A stretch of DNA of 7,076 nt, from contig JAUPLV010000111.1 in assembly GCA_030836725.1 (NCBI GenBank), forward strand, positions 1 through 7,076, given 5' to 3'. Positions within the stretch are counted from its first letter, which is position 1; each line of letters begins with the position of its first letter. Shown in pieces: positions 1 through 6,794 of the stretch. The notes under the pieces are model-generated. The model saw only the letters and a list, made by a program, of their open reading frames with translations. It was not told the DNA's origin and made no database searches. The position numbers and the translations under genes are program-made. The stretch comes from Pseudomonadota bacterium (GTDB taxonomy: Bacteria; Pseudomonadota; Gammaproteobacteria; Burkholderiales; Thiobacillaceae).

Positions 1-17
1 CGACCCGGGCGCATGAT

Positions 18-34
18 CCTAAAAACCGCAGTTG
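18..34 (+). repeat. Left terminal inverted repeat of the MITE
   Basis: CCTAAAAACCGCAGTTG pairs with 235-251 except for one mismatch at the fifth base. It is immediately preceded by ATGAT at 13-17. Confidence 0.85.
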
Positions 35-234
35 ACCGCTCGTCACCCTTGCAAACGCCGCATGAATACAAAATTGAGTGCCTTCGATGCCGTTCACCCG
101 ATGGGTAAGTCCGCTACACGCCCGATGGCACGCCTGCTCGTGCGCCTGCCTTTGTCGCGCCTCCTTGCGGGCCCCGGCCCGCGGCGTCGTTGCTTCGCGG
201 CAGCCCCCCGATCAGACGCACCCTCGGGCGCGTC

Positions 235-251
235 CAACTGCGGTTTCTAGG
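235..251 (-). repeat. Right terminal inverted repeat of the MITE
   Basis: CAACTGCGGTTTCTAGG on the plus strand is the inverted partner of 18-34. It is immediately followed by ATGAT at 252-256, the second copy of the target duplication. Confidence 0.85.
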
Positions 252-280
252 ATGATCTTCCTGACCCCGGATGGGGCGTG

Positions 281-298
281 CTGGGGATAAACCCCCAG
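281..298 (+). other. Hairpin in the leader of the subunit C gene
   Basis: CTGGGG (281-286) and CCCCAG (293-298) form a 6-bp stem with the loop ATAAAC. A weaker 4-bp stem (CCCC 265-268 with GGGG 273-276) lies just upstream. There is no following U-tract, so it is not a convincing terminator. It ends 19 nt before the ATG and may affect translation start, but function is unknown. I see no convincing sigma-70 promoter between 1 and 317. Confidence 0.4.
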
Positions 299-317
299 TC
301 AAAGCTGGCCGAATATC

Positions 318-1361
318 ATGTCCGCCTATCTCAACACCCGTGTCAGTCTGTTTTCCGGGCGCATCTGGCAGGACGAGGAATTGGATGCGCTGGTCGGCGA
401 GCCGGATGATGCCGTTGCCAGCGCGCTCAACCGGCGCGGCCTGCGGCAACTGGCGGCGCACTACGACAGCCTGGCCGCTCCTCGGCAGGACTCCCGCTCT
501 CTGGAGCAGCGCATCATCGCGCAGATTCTGGACGAGACGCGGATACTGATCCGCCCCCTGTCCGGCCACGCGCGCAATTTCCTGACTTTCTGGACAGCGC
601 GTTTCGAGATTTCCAACGTGAAGACGCTGCTGCGCAGCAAGATGATGGATGAGCGTCCAGCCGTCGCGCTTTCCCGGCTGACGCCGATGGGGGCATTCGG
701 CCGCCTTGACGATCAGGCGCTTGCGCACGCCGAAGACGTCGGCGAACTGTTGCGGCGGCTGGAGGCCGGTCCGTATGCCGGCATCGTCCACCCTGCACGG
801 CTCGCTTTCGAACAGAGCCACGATCCCTTTACGCTGGATGCGGCGCTCGACCACGGCTATTACGAAGGCCTGATCCTGCGCGCCCGGCCGCTGGAAAAAA
901 GCCTGGGCAGCGCCTTCCACGGCCTGATGGCCGGCCTGATCGACCGCATCAACCTGGTCTGGCTGCTGCGCTACCGTTTCAACTATAAGCTGCCGCCGGC
1001 GCAGGTCTATTACCTGCTGCTCGGGTCCCGCTATGGCTTGCCCGGTGCGCGGCTGCGCGAACTGGCGGCGCTCGGCAGCCCGGCTGCCGTGCTGGCCGCG
1101 CTGCCGCATGAATGGCGGATGCGCCTGGCCGGAGCAACCGACATTCCCGCCGTGTTTTCCCGCATGGAGCACCTGGCGGCAGGGCAGGCCGCACGCATCC
1201 TGCGTTCCGGTGCGCCGGACATTGCTCGCGCCTTTGCCTATCTGCTGCTGCGCGAACGCGACCTGAGGGCGATTCGCGCCATATTGCGCGGCCGTCACCT
1301 CGGCCTTCCCGATGCCGACATCCGGCTCGCATTGCAGCGCACGTCCCGCGAGGCAAGCTGA
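318..1361 (+). CDS. atpC: A/V-type ATPase subunit C (central socket, AC39 / subunit d family)
   Basis: The 347-residue product is the cytoplasmic socket protein that sits on the membrane ring of K subunits and couples it to the D-F rotor shaft. It corresponds to yeast Vma6 (subunit d) and is mainly helical with no membrane segment. The length is normal for the family. Family-like stretches are FEISNVKTLLRSK (about residues 97-109), ALDHGYYEGL (about 176-185) and IDRINLVWLLRYR (about 208-220), which follow the repeated pattern of a N-L-K/V-x-x-L-R segment inside three pseudo-repeats. The ATG at 318 is the first start after an in-frame TAA at 288-290. No clear Shine-Dalgarno sequence precedes it, which is odd for the apparent first gene of the operon. 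The stop TGA overlaps the ATG of subunit I by one base. Family assignment is firm from this pattern and from the neighbours. Confidence 0.9.
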   Translation: MSAYLNTRVSLFSGRIWQDEELDALVGEPDDAVASALNRRGLRQLAAHYDSLAAPRQDSRSLEQRIIAQILDETRILIRPLSGHARNFLTFWTARFEISNVKTLLRSKMMDERPAVALSRLTPMGAFGRLDDQALAHAEDVGELLRRLEAGPYAGIVHPARLAFEQSHDPFTLDAALDHGYYEGLILRARPLEKSLGSAFHGLMAGLIDRINLVWLLRYRFNYKLPPAQVYYLLLGSRYGLPGARLRELAALGSPAAVLAALPHEWRMRLAGATDIPAVFSRMEHLAAGQAARILRSGAPDIARAFAYLLLRERDLRAIRAILRGRHLGLPDADIRLALQRTSREAS

Positions 1362-3253
1362 TGTTCCGCACCGAACCGTTGTTGCGAATCCAACTGCTGG
1401 CACTGGCATCCGAAGCCCAGGATGTTGCGCTGGAACTCGCCCGGTTCGGCGTATTCAACCCTGCCGGCGGTGCGCCGGATGCGCTTTCCGAGTCACCCGC
1501 GGAGCGTTATCGCGAGATCTGGCTGGAAGCGGATTCCCGGCTGGGCAAGTTGCTTGAACAGTGCGGCAGCCTGGGTCCACTGGCAATTCCCCACGATGCC
1601 GCGGCGCCCTCGCTCGCCGACCTGCTGGAACTGAACGACTGGCTCAAGGAGGTGTGGGTCGCTTGTCTGGGCTGTCACGAAGACGGAATCCGCATTACGG
1701 ACGAACGCAGGCATCTGGCTGCGCTGGAAGAAACCCTGGCGCGGCTTGAGCGGCTCAATGTCGATCTGGCACGTCTGTTGCGCTCCGGCAGTCTGCTGGC
1801 GGTCGGCATCGGCAGCCTGCCAGCGGCAGAGCTGCAGAGGGTCACCGAAGCCCTGTCGATGGCGGGCCACATGGTGTCCCGTTTCGACCGGGTGGGCGAC
1901 CAGATATTTGCCGTCGTTGCCGGTCCGCGCAGCCGCCATGACGAGGTGCGTGGCGTGCTGGCCCAGGCCGGATGGCGTGAACTCGCGATCCCGGATGAAT
2001 TTCGTACCCATCCCAAGGCGGCGCGTGTCTGGCTGGAAATGGCACGCAGGGGGCTGGAAGCAAGTTCCGGCGAGCAGTGCCAGCTCACCGACAGCCTGCG
2101 CGAGCGGTTTGGCCCGCATTTGCAGGAAGCCCGTCAGCGCCTTGCCCTGGCGCGGCCGCTGGCCGAAGCGGCGCTTGCCGGCGTAGGCGGCAAGGGCGGG
2201 CTCGTCGCCCTGGCCGGCTGGGTGCCGCGGCGGCAGGCGGACGACTTGCGCAGGACGTTGAATGCGCGCTTCGACGGGCGCTACTGGCTCGATCAGCGCG
2301 AGCCGGACGCTGCCGAGGTTTCCATGACGCCTTCGCTGGTGCGCTATCCGGGCTGGCTGAAGCCGTTCATGCCGCTGGTCAAAAGCTACGGCATCCCCCG
2401 CTATGGGGAGTTCGACCCCACGCTGCCGTTCGCCTTCGCCTATCTGCTGCTGTTCGGCGCCATGTTTGGCGATGTCGGACACGGAGGCATCGTCCTGCTG
2501 CTGTCGCTGGCCCTGCTGCCGCGGCTCGGGCGGATGGCGTCGGTGGGCATCGCGGCAGGCGCCGTGTCGATGCTGTTCGGCCTGCTCTACGGCAGCGTGT
2601 TCGGTTACGAGGACATCATCGAACCCGTCTGGCTTTCCCCGCTGCACGATCCGGTCAGGGTCCTCGGTCTGGCCGTGGGCTTCGGTGTCGCTTTCATCGT
2701 CTTCACCCTGCTGGTCAACATACGCAACAAATGGGCAGCCGGTCATTTCGGCGAGGCGCTGTTCGATTCGGGCGGCCTCGCCGGGCTGGCGTTCTACCTC
2801 GGCGCCGTGGGTGGCCTGGCGGATTTCGCGGGCCTCGCCGATCTTGCCCGGCCGGCCTGGGGGGGGGCTGCGCTGGGCCTGTCGGGAGTGGTCGTGTACA
2901 AATGGATCGAAGCGAAATCCGGATTCTGGGAACGGGTGCTGGTAACCTCGATCGAGACGCTTGAAACCGCCATCAATCTGTTTTCGAATACGCTGTCGTT
3001 CATGCGGGTGGCGGCCTTCAGCCTCAACCACGTGGCGCTGGCGCTGGCGGTATTCGCCCTGGCCGCCGGACTGGGGGCTGCCGGGCACGGGTTGACTTTA
3101 TTGCTGGGCAATATCGTCATCATCGTGCTGGAGGGGGCGATTGTCGCGATTCAGGCGCTGCGCCTGATGTATTTCGAGGGATTTTCGCGTTTCTTCAGCG
3201 GCGACGGCGTCGAATTCGCGCCGCTGCGGCTGGAGAAAAGCGTGAGCCGTTAG
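1361..3253 (+). CDS. ntpI: A/V-type ATPase subunit I (membrane stator, subunit a family)
   Basis: The 630-residue stator carries the two aqueous half channels and holds the peripheral stalks. Residues 1 to about 350 form a hydrophilic, partly coiled-coil cytoplasmic arm; from about 355 onward there are several membrane helices. The conserved MFGDVGHG motif lies at 368-375. Arg549 in SFMRVAAFSLNH corresponds to the essential arginine of yeast Vph1 (R735), which releases the ion from the rotor carboxylate. Arg601 in QALRLMYFE matches the second conserved arginine (R799). The C-terminus has the usual F-E-G-F-S-R-F-F pattern. The start at 1361 is chosen because its ATG overlaps the subunit C stop (TGATG), GAGG lies 7 nt upstream (1350-1353), and the protein then begins MFRTEPLLRI as expected. 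The open frame extends upstream to 1112, but that part overlaps subunit C and has no family resemblance. Two oddities are a run of nine G (2859-2867) and a heptamer array that includes the last codons. Confidence 0.93.
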   Translation: MFRTEPLLRIQLLALASEAQDVALELARFGVFNPAGGAPDALSESPAERYREIWLEADSRLGKLLEQCGSLGPLAIPHDAAAPSLADLLELNDWLKEVWVACLGCHEDGIRITDERRHLAALEETLARLERLNVDLARLLRSGSLLAVGIGSLPAAELQRVTEALSMAGHMVSRFDRVGDQIFAVVAGPRSRHDEVRGVLAQAGWRELAIPDEFRTHPKAARVWLEMARRGLEASSGEQCQLTDSLRERFGPHLQEARQRLALARPLAEAALAGVGGKGGLVALAGWVPRRQADDLRRTLNARFDGRYWLDQREPDAAEVSMTPSLVRYPGWLKPFMPLVKSYGIPRYGEFDPTLPFAFAYLLLFGAMFGDVGHGGIVLLLSLALLPRLGRMASVGIAAGAVSMLFGLLYGSVFGYEDIIEPVWLSPLHDPVRVLGLAVGFGVAFIVFTLLVNIRNKWAAGHFGEALFDSGGLAGLAFYLGAVGGLADFAGLADLARPAWGGAALGLSGVVVYKWIEAKSGFWERVLVTSIETLETAINLFSNTLSFMRVAAFSLNHVALALAVFALAAGLGAAGHGLTLLLGNIVIIVLEGAIVAIQALRLMYFEGFSRFFSGDGVEFAPLRLEKSVSR

Positions 3254-3268
3254 CCGTGAGTTGTGAGC
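3241..3268 (+). repeat. Four-copy heptamer tandem array across the subunit I stop codon
   Basis: Four consecutive 7-nt units are CGTGAGC, CGTTAGC, CGTGAGT and TGTGAGC. The array encodes the last residues and stop of subunit I and runs 15 nt into the spacer. Because seven is not a multiple of three, gain or loss of a unit before the stop would shift the frame at the C-terminus. The fourth unit also forms the left arm of an imperfect hairpin (GTGAG 3263-3267 with CTCAC 3289-3293, extended by three more pairs past a bulge). Confidence 0.6.
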
Positions 3269-3322
3269 GGAATACCGGATTTTCCCGCCTCACTGCCCAG
3301 CGCCAACCGTTCACTTAGTGCA

Positions 3323-3328
3323 AAGGAG
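3323..3328 (+). promoter_or_regulatory. Strong Shine-Dalgarno site of subunit K
   Basis: AAGGAG lies 5 nt upstream of the ATG at 3334 in an A-rich context (CAAAGGAGACAAAATG). It is the only near-consensus ribosome binding site in the operon segment shown. This fits the need for many copies of the ring subunit per complex, as is well known for F-type c subunits. Confidence 0.8.
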
Positions 3329-3333
3329 ACAAA

Positions 3334-3774
3334 ATGACCTGGCTGATCGCAATGATGGGGTTTTCAGTGGCCGCGACGATAGGCGCGGGCATCTGGCTGG
3401 AACTCAAGCCGCGTGCATTGCCGGCGTCCGCCGTGCTCAAAAACGGCCTGCTGGCCAATCTGCTGTTGTTCGGTCTTGGGCTGGCTGGCGCCATGCTGCT
3501 GGGCGTACAGGAAGCGATGGCGGCCGAACCCGTGGCCGGCGCAGCGGCGGAGATCACCCTGGGCAAGGGCCTGGCTCTGCTCGGTATCGGACTTCCAACC
3601 GGTCTGGCGGCCATCGCCGCGGCCATGGCGCTCGGTCCCATCGGTTCCGCGGCGCTGGCGGTGATCGCCGAGAAGCCCGAAATGTTCGGTCGCACCCTGG
3701 TATACATGGGCCTGGCCGAAGGGATTGCGATTTACGGCCTGGTCATGTCCATCCTGATGCTCGGCAAGCTTTGA
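3334..3774 (+). CDS. ntpK: A/V-type ATPase subunit K (membrane rotor ring, proteolipid c)
   Basis: The 146-residue proteolipid forms the rotating ring that carries ions across the membrane. The C-terminal half (about 76-146) is a classic c-type hairpin: a glycine/alanine-rich helix, the polar loop AEKPEMFGR (112-120), and a last helix with the ion-binding carboxylate Glu129 in LAEGIAIYGL. The N-terminal half has two further hydrophobic segments (about 2-22 and 39-58) without the c-helix pattern or a buried carboxylate. It ends in AMA followed by AE (61-65), like a signal peptidase site. The ring subunit of Thermus also has a cleaved leader ending before A-E-E. The mature subunit could therefore have two helices, or four with one carboxylate. 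The positions that hold Gln and Ser/Thr in Na+-binding rings are Leu100 and Gly130, favouring protons. The stop overlaps the ATG of subunit F by one base. Confidence 0.9.
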   Translation: MTWLIAMMGFSVAATIGAGIWLELKPRALPASAVLKNGLLANLLLFGLGLAGAMLLGVQEAMAAEPVAGAAAEITLGKGLALLGIGLPTGLAAIAAAMALGPIGSAALAVIAEKPEMFGRTLVYMGLAEGIAIYGLVMSILMLGKL

Positions 3775-4121
3775 TGAGGCAGCCCGAAACCGAACCCTGC
3801 CCCGGCAGCGCAAGGCTGGTGGTGCTGGGCAGCGCCGGACTCGCCGGCGGCTTCGGCCTGATCGGCGCCGAGGTGCACGCCGACGCCGACCCGGCCACGG
3901 TGGAGTCGGTGCTGGAGCAACTGGTCGACAGCGGCGACGAAGCGCTGGTGCTGCTGGAAACCCATCTCGCCCACGGCGGCGGATTCTGGCTGGATCGCCT
4001 GCGCAACGAAGGCGGCCGCATCGTCATCACCGAACTGCCCCCGTTGCCCGCGCCGCACGATTACGCGCCGGCGGTGGACCGCGTGGTGCGGGCGGTGCTG
4101 GGTCCGGATGCGCTGAAGTGA
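3774..4121 (+). CDS. atpF: A/V-type ATPase subunit F (rotor shaft)
   Basis: The 115-residue product is the small shaft protein that binds subunit D inside the A3B3 head and moves with it during rotation. The core is an alternating alpha/beta fold: strand ARLVVLGSAG, then GFGLIGAEV (the usual G-F-x-L-x-G-x-E/D pattern), strand ALVLLETHLA, and strand GGRIVITELPPLP, which matches the family ending in a strand plus E-L/I-P. It is slightly longer than the usual 100-110 residues because of a polar start (MRQPETEPCPG). The ATG at 3774 is chosen because it overlaps the K stop (TGATG). The open frame reaches back to 3318, but there it only shadows K. There is no clear ribosome binding site, so coupling to K translation is likely. 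Confidence 0.88.
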   Translation: MRQPETEPCPGSARLVVLGSAGLAGGFGLIGAEVHADADPATVESVLEQLVDSGDEALVLLETHLAHGGGFWLDRLRNEGGRIVITELPPLPAPHDYAPAVDRVVRAVLGPDALK

Positions 4122-4191
4122 ATGCGGTTTGCAAAGCACTCTGGTCTTGAGTCCCGGGGCTTGGATTAATGGAGCGATAGTGGAAGCGGAT
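4122..4191 (+). other. F-E intergenic gap with a 15-codon mini reading frame
   Basis: This is the longest gap between C and A apart from the K leader. An ATG at 4122 follows the F stop directly (TGAATG) and opens 15 codons ending in TAA at 4167-4169. A second ATG overlapping that stop (4169) gives only M-E-R before TAG. The mini frame could carry terminating ribosomes toward the E start, or be chance. No terminator or RNA gene is visible. Confidence 0.3.
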
Positions 4192-4830
4192 ATGCAGGTT
4201 TCCCAACTCGAAAAAGCGCTGATCGAACAGGCCGATTCGCTGGCGCGCGAACAATTGCGGAACGCCGAAACAGCGCGCGCGCGCATTTTCTCCGAGTCGG
4301 CGGAAAAGCTGCGGCTGGGCGAGGCGCGTGAAATTCTTGCCGCCAGGATCGAGGCCGAGCAACTGGTGCGGCGGCAGACCCAGGCGGCGGAAACGCGGCT
4401 GGCCGCCGAGCTCGACCGCTTGCGCTGGGCCTTGACCGAAGCCACGCTGGCCGGGGTGAAAGCGGCATTTCAGGCATTGGCGCAGGATGATGAGCGCTAT
4501 ATGGAGGTGCTCGAAGCCTGGCTGGGCGCGGCGGCGCAGGCGCTGCCGCCGGGCGATCTGGTGGCGGAAGTACGGCCCGAGGATGAAAAGCGCCTGGCGC
4601 CGCGGTGGGCCGAAATCACCGCCCGTGCCGCGCCGGGACGCGTCGTGGCGCTCGCCAGCCACAGCCAGCCGAGCGAAGGCGGCATCCGCGTCCGCCTGGC
4701 CGACAATCGGGTGCAACTCGACCAGACCTTCGAAGCCCGGCGGCAGCGTCTGGCCGACGACCTGGCCAGGGTGGCGGTGGAACGCATGTTCGCCAGCGCA
4801 CCCGATCTCGGCACGCTCATTCACGGATAG
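4192..4830 (+). CDS. atpE: A/V-type ATPase subunit E (peripheral stalk)
   Basis: The 212-residue product is one strand of the peripheral stalk that ties the head to subunit I and resists rotation. The N-terminal part, about residues 1-90, is charged, rich in Ala, Glu and Arg, and shows heptad-like coiled-coil character (MQVSQLEKALIEQADSL onward). The C-terminal part is a globular head-binding domain with the family hallmark G-G-I-R-V-R-L from residue 163, followed by a T-F-E-A-R segment. The start is uncertain: ATG 4192 has GGAAG 5 nt upstream and gives the usual short N-terminus; GTG 4180 (4 residues longer, GGAG 5 nt upstream) is nearly as good; TTG 4129 would add 21 residues and has no good ribosome site. 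Subunit E normally pairs with a G/H subunit, which is not in the window. It ends 5 nt before subunit A. Confidence 0.87.
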   Translation: MQVSQLEKALIEQADSLAREQLRNAETARARIFSESAEKLRLGEAREILAARIEAEQLVRRQTQAAETRLAAELDRLRWALTEATLAGVKAAFQALAQDDERYMEVLEAWLGAAAQALPPGDLVAEVRPEDEKRLAPRWAEITARAAPGRVVALASHSQPSEGGIRVRLADNRVQLDQTFEARRQRLADDLARVAVERMFASAPDLGTLIHG

Positions 4831-4835
4831 GGCAC

Positions 4836-6635
4836 ATGGGCAAAATCCTCGAAATCAACGGCCCCCTGGTCAGGCTCGAACTGTCGGAGACGCTCATCGG
4901 CGAACAGGTGCGGGTCGGGCGCATGGGACTGGTCGGCGAGGTGATCGGCCGCGACGGCGACACCGCCCTGGCGCAGATGTATGAAGACACCGCAGGACTG
5001 CGTCCCGGCGAGGTCGCGGAAGGACTGGGCTGGCCGCTTTCGGTGGAACTCGGGCCGGGATTGCTGGGGGCCATCTTCGACGGCGTGCAGCGGCCATTGC
5101 GGGCGGTACGGGAACAAAGCGGCGATCGCATCGCACGCGGCGTCGCCGTGCCTTCGCTGCCGCGCGACAAACGCTGGCATTTCGTGCCCGATCCCGGGCT
5201 GCACGCCGGGAGCACGCTGGCGGGCGGCGCCGTGCTCGGCTCGGTGCGGGAAACCGAATCCATCCTGCATCGCATCCTGACCCCGCCTCCGATCAAGGGC
5301 GAGTTGCTGGAACTGGCGCCGGAAGGCGATTACACGGTGGAGGAAACGATCGGCCGGGTGAAGCTGCCCGACGGCCGCATCGAGAAGTTGTTTTTGTTCC
5401 ACCGCTGGCCGGTGCGCACGCCGCGTCCGTTCAAACAGCGCGACCATGCGGTGGCGCCCCTGATCACCGGGCAGCGCATCCTCGACACCTTCTACCCGCT
5501 TTTGAAAGGCGGCAAGGCCGCGATCCCCGGCCCTTTCGGCGCCGGCAAGACCATGCTGCAGCAGCAGATCGCGCGCTGGTGCAACGCCGAGATCGTCATC
5601 TACGTCGGCTGCGGCGAACGCGGCAACGAGCTTACCGACGTGCTTGAATCCATGCCCGAACTGACCGATCCGCACAGCGGCCGCCCGCTGATGGAGCGCA
5701 CCCTGCTGGTGGCGAACACCTCCAACATGCCGGTGGTGGCGCGCGAAGCCTCGATCTACGTCGGCATCACGCTGGCCGAATATTTCCGCGACCAGGGGTT
5801 TGATGTGGTGATGGTGGCCGACTCGACCAGCCGCTGGGCCGAAGCGTTGCGGGAGGTCGCCGGCCGTCTTGGCCAGATGCCGGTGGAGGAGGGTTATCCG
5901 GCCTATCTTGGGTCGCGCCTCGCCGCATTCTACGAGCGCGCCGGGCGGGTCGAAACCTTCGCCGGCGGCCACGGTTCGGTGACGCTGATCGGGGCGGTAT
6001 CGCCGCCTGGCGGCGACTTTTCCGAGCCGGTCACCAGCCACACCAAGGAGATCGTCCAGACCTTCTGGGCGCTGTCGAAGGAATTCGCCGACGCCCGCCA
6101 TTACCCGGCGGTCGACTGGCTGGAGAGCTTTTCCGGCTATGTGCGTTCCGCCGCGAAGTGGTGGGCGCAAAACGTCGATCCGAACTGGGAAAGCGCGCGC
6201 GCCGAGGCGCTCGATCTGCTCGCCGACTCCGAGGAATTGCAGCGCATCGTCAACCTCGTCGGCGTCGAGGCCCTGTCTTCCGAACAGCGCTGGACGCTGG
6301 AAGCCGCCGGCCTGATCAAGGAAGGTCTGCTGCAGCAGTCGGCCACCGACGAAGTCGACAGCTTCGCCTCCCCGGAAAAGCAGTACGCGCTGCTGGCGGC
6401 GCTGCTGGAAATCCATCGCCAGGGCATGAAACTGGTGAAGCTCGGCGCCCCGGCCCGGCGCCTGATCCAGATGCCGCTGCTGGCGCAGGCGCGGCGCTGG
6501 AAGAGTCAGCACGGCTCGGATGATCTCCCTGCGCTGAAGGCCAGGATCGCGGCGATCCCGGAGGCGTTCGAACCATTGTTGCAGGAGTACGCGCAATCCT
6601 CCCGCACGCCTTTGAAAGATGAAATTCAGACATGA
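4836..6635 (+). CDS. atpA: A/V-type ATPase catalytic subunit A
   Basis: The 599-residue ATP-binding catalytic subunit works in an A3B3 hexamer in the cytoplasm (EC 7.1.2.2). The order is an N-terminal beta-barrel (about 1-70), a non-homologous bulge typical of A-type subunits (about 110-190), the nucleotide-binding domain and a helical C-terminal domain. The P-loop GPFGAGKT is at 232-239, with Lys238 and Thr239 contacting the phosphates. The catalytic Glu261 lies in YVGCGERGNE (256-265). The Walker B aspartate region is MVADSTSRWAEALRE, with Asp329 starting DSTSRW. SPPGGDFSEP begins at 389, and PAVDWLESFSGY follows in the hinge to the C-terminal domain. All catalytic residues are intact and the length is normal. 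The ATG at 4836 gives the standard MGKILEINGPLV start; the open frame back to 4605 only shadows subunit E. The stop TGA overlaps an ATG at 6632. A diverged copy of the tail coding residues 555-588 lies 350 bp downstream. Confidence 0.97.
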   Translation: MGKILEINGPLVRLELSETLIGEQVRVGRMGLVGEVIGRDGDTALAQMYEDTAGLRPGEVAEGLGWPLSVELGPGLLGAIFDGVQRPLRAVREQSGDRIARGVAVPSLPRDKRWHFVPDPGLHAGSTLAGGAVLGSVRETESILHRILTPPPIKGELLELAPEGDYTVEETIGRVKLPDGRIEKLFLFHRWPVRTPRPFKQRDHAVAPLITGQRILDTFYPLLKGGKAAIPGPFGAGKTMLQQQIARWCNAEIVIYVGCGERGNELTDVLESMPELTDPHSGRPLMERTLLVANTSNMPVVAREASIYVGITLAEYFRDQGFDVVMVADSTSRWAEALREVAGRLGQMPVEEGYPAYLGSRLAAFYERAGRVETFAGGHGSVTLIGAVSPPGGDFSEPVTSHTKEIVQTFWALSKEFADARHYPAVDWLESFSGYVRSAAKWWAQNVDPNWESARAEALDLLADSEELQRIVNLVGVEALSSEQRWTLEAAGLIKEGLLQQSATDEVDSFASPEKQYALLAALLEIHRQGMKLVKLGAPARRLIQMPLLAQARRWKSQHGSDDLPALKARIAAIPEAFEPLLQEYAQSSRTPLKDEIQT

Positions 6636-6670
6636 CGTGGTATGCGAAGGCTCGGGCCGGTTGTGACTGC

Positions 6671-6768
6671 CTCACCCTCTCCCCAACCCCTCTGATGGAA
6701 CTACTAGCCATTCGACTAAGCCCGCAAGCGGGCAAGTCGATGGTTATCCCCTCAAGGGAGAGGGGCTC
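6671..6768. repeat. Palindromic repeat unit 1 with a long internal hairpin
   Basis: The outer arms CCCCTCT (6687-6693) and AGAGGGG (6759-6765) are complementary. Inside, CGACT (6713-6717) pairs with AGTCG (6735-6739), and CCCGC (6721-6725) pairs with GCGGG (6728-6732) at the tip. Pairing extends outward through CCAT (6708-6711) and ATGG (6739-6742) with a bulge. Single-stranded DNA or RNA would fold into an extended stem. There is no U-tract after it. Confidence 0.65.
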
Positions 6769-6794
6769 AAACGCGTGTTCCCTTTGCAGGTCTC

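Larger units (their letters stand above)
18..251. mobile_element. MITE-like non-autonomous element, 234 bp
   Basis: The element is bounded by terminal inverted repeats at 18-34 (CCTAAAAACCGCAGTTG) and 235-251 (reverse complement CCTAGAAACCGCAGTTG), which match at 16 of 17 positions. Weaker pairing continues a few bases inward. It is flanked on both sides by the same five bases, ATGAT (13-17 and 252-256), the expected target-site duplication. No transposase gene fits inside: the two short plus-strand reading frames (32-250 and 78-290) have low-complexity, Arg/Ala/Pro-rich translations with no family resemblance. The interior is GC-rich and contains a hairpin at 167-182 (GCGGGCC, loop CC, GGCCCGC). 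The ends begin CCTAGA, which recalls ISEcp1 of the IS1380 family, whose members also make 4-5 bp duplications. Assignment to that family is a guess; the MITE structure itself is seen directly. It sits 66 nt upstream of the first operon gene and may carry or disrupt its promoter. Confidence 0.85.

Noticed and set aside
32..110. Possible sigma-70 promoter in the MITE (TTGACC, TTGCAA, TACAAA)
   Set aside because: No pair of boxes has spacing near 17 bp: TTGACC 32-37 to TACAAA 67-72 is 29 nt and TTGCAA 49-54 is 12 nt.
32..290. Short plus-strand open frames within the MITE (72 and 70 aa)
   Set aside because: They are low-complexity Arg/Ala/Pro-rich translations inside a terminal-inverted-repeat element with no protein similarity visible.
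262..292. Possible promoter ending in GGATAAAC before subunit C
   Set aside because: The -10-like bases form a hairpin loop and no good -35 box is present.
1112..1360. Upstream extension of subunit I in frame
   Set aside because: It overlaps the C-terminal coding part of subunit C and does not resemble the family; the TGATG junction at 1361 is the expected start.
114..1409. Long minus-strand open frame (431 aa) covering the MITE and subunit C
   Set aside because: It mirrors subunit C codons in GC-rich DNA; its translation is Arg/Gln/Gly-rich with no family resemblance.
1493..3088. Minus-strand open frame of 531 aa opposite subunit I
   Set aside because: Antisense shadow of a well-supported membrane protein; low-complexity, His/Gln/Arg-rich translation.
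4605..4835. Upstream extension of subunit A in frame
   Set aside because: It lies inside subunit E and is low-complexity; family proteins start at MGKILEINGP (4836).
4821..6596. Minus-strand open frame of 591 aa opposite subunit A
   Set aside because: Antisense shadow of the highly conserved catalytic subunit; no recognisable motif.
6687..6765. Rho-independent terminator between A and B
   Set aside because: The stems are strong but no run of T follows any of them, and the operon evidently continues.
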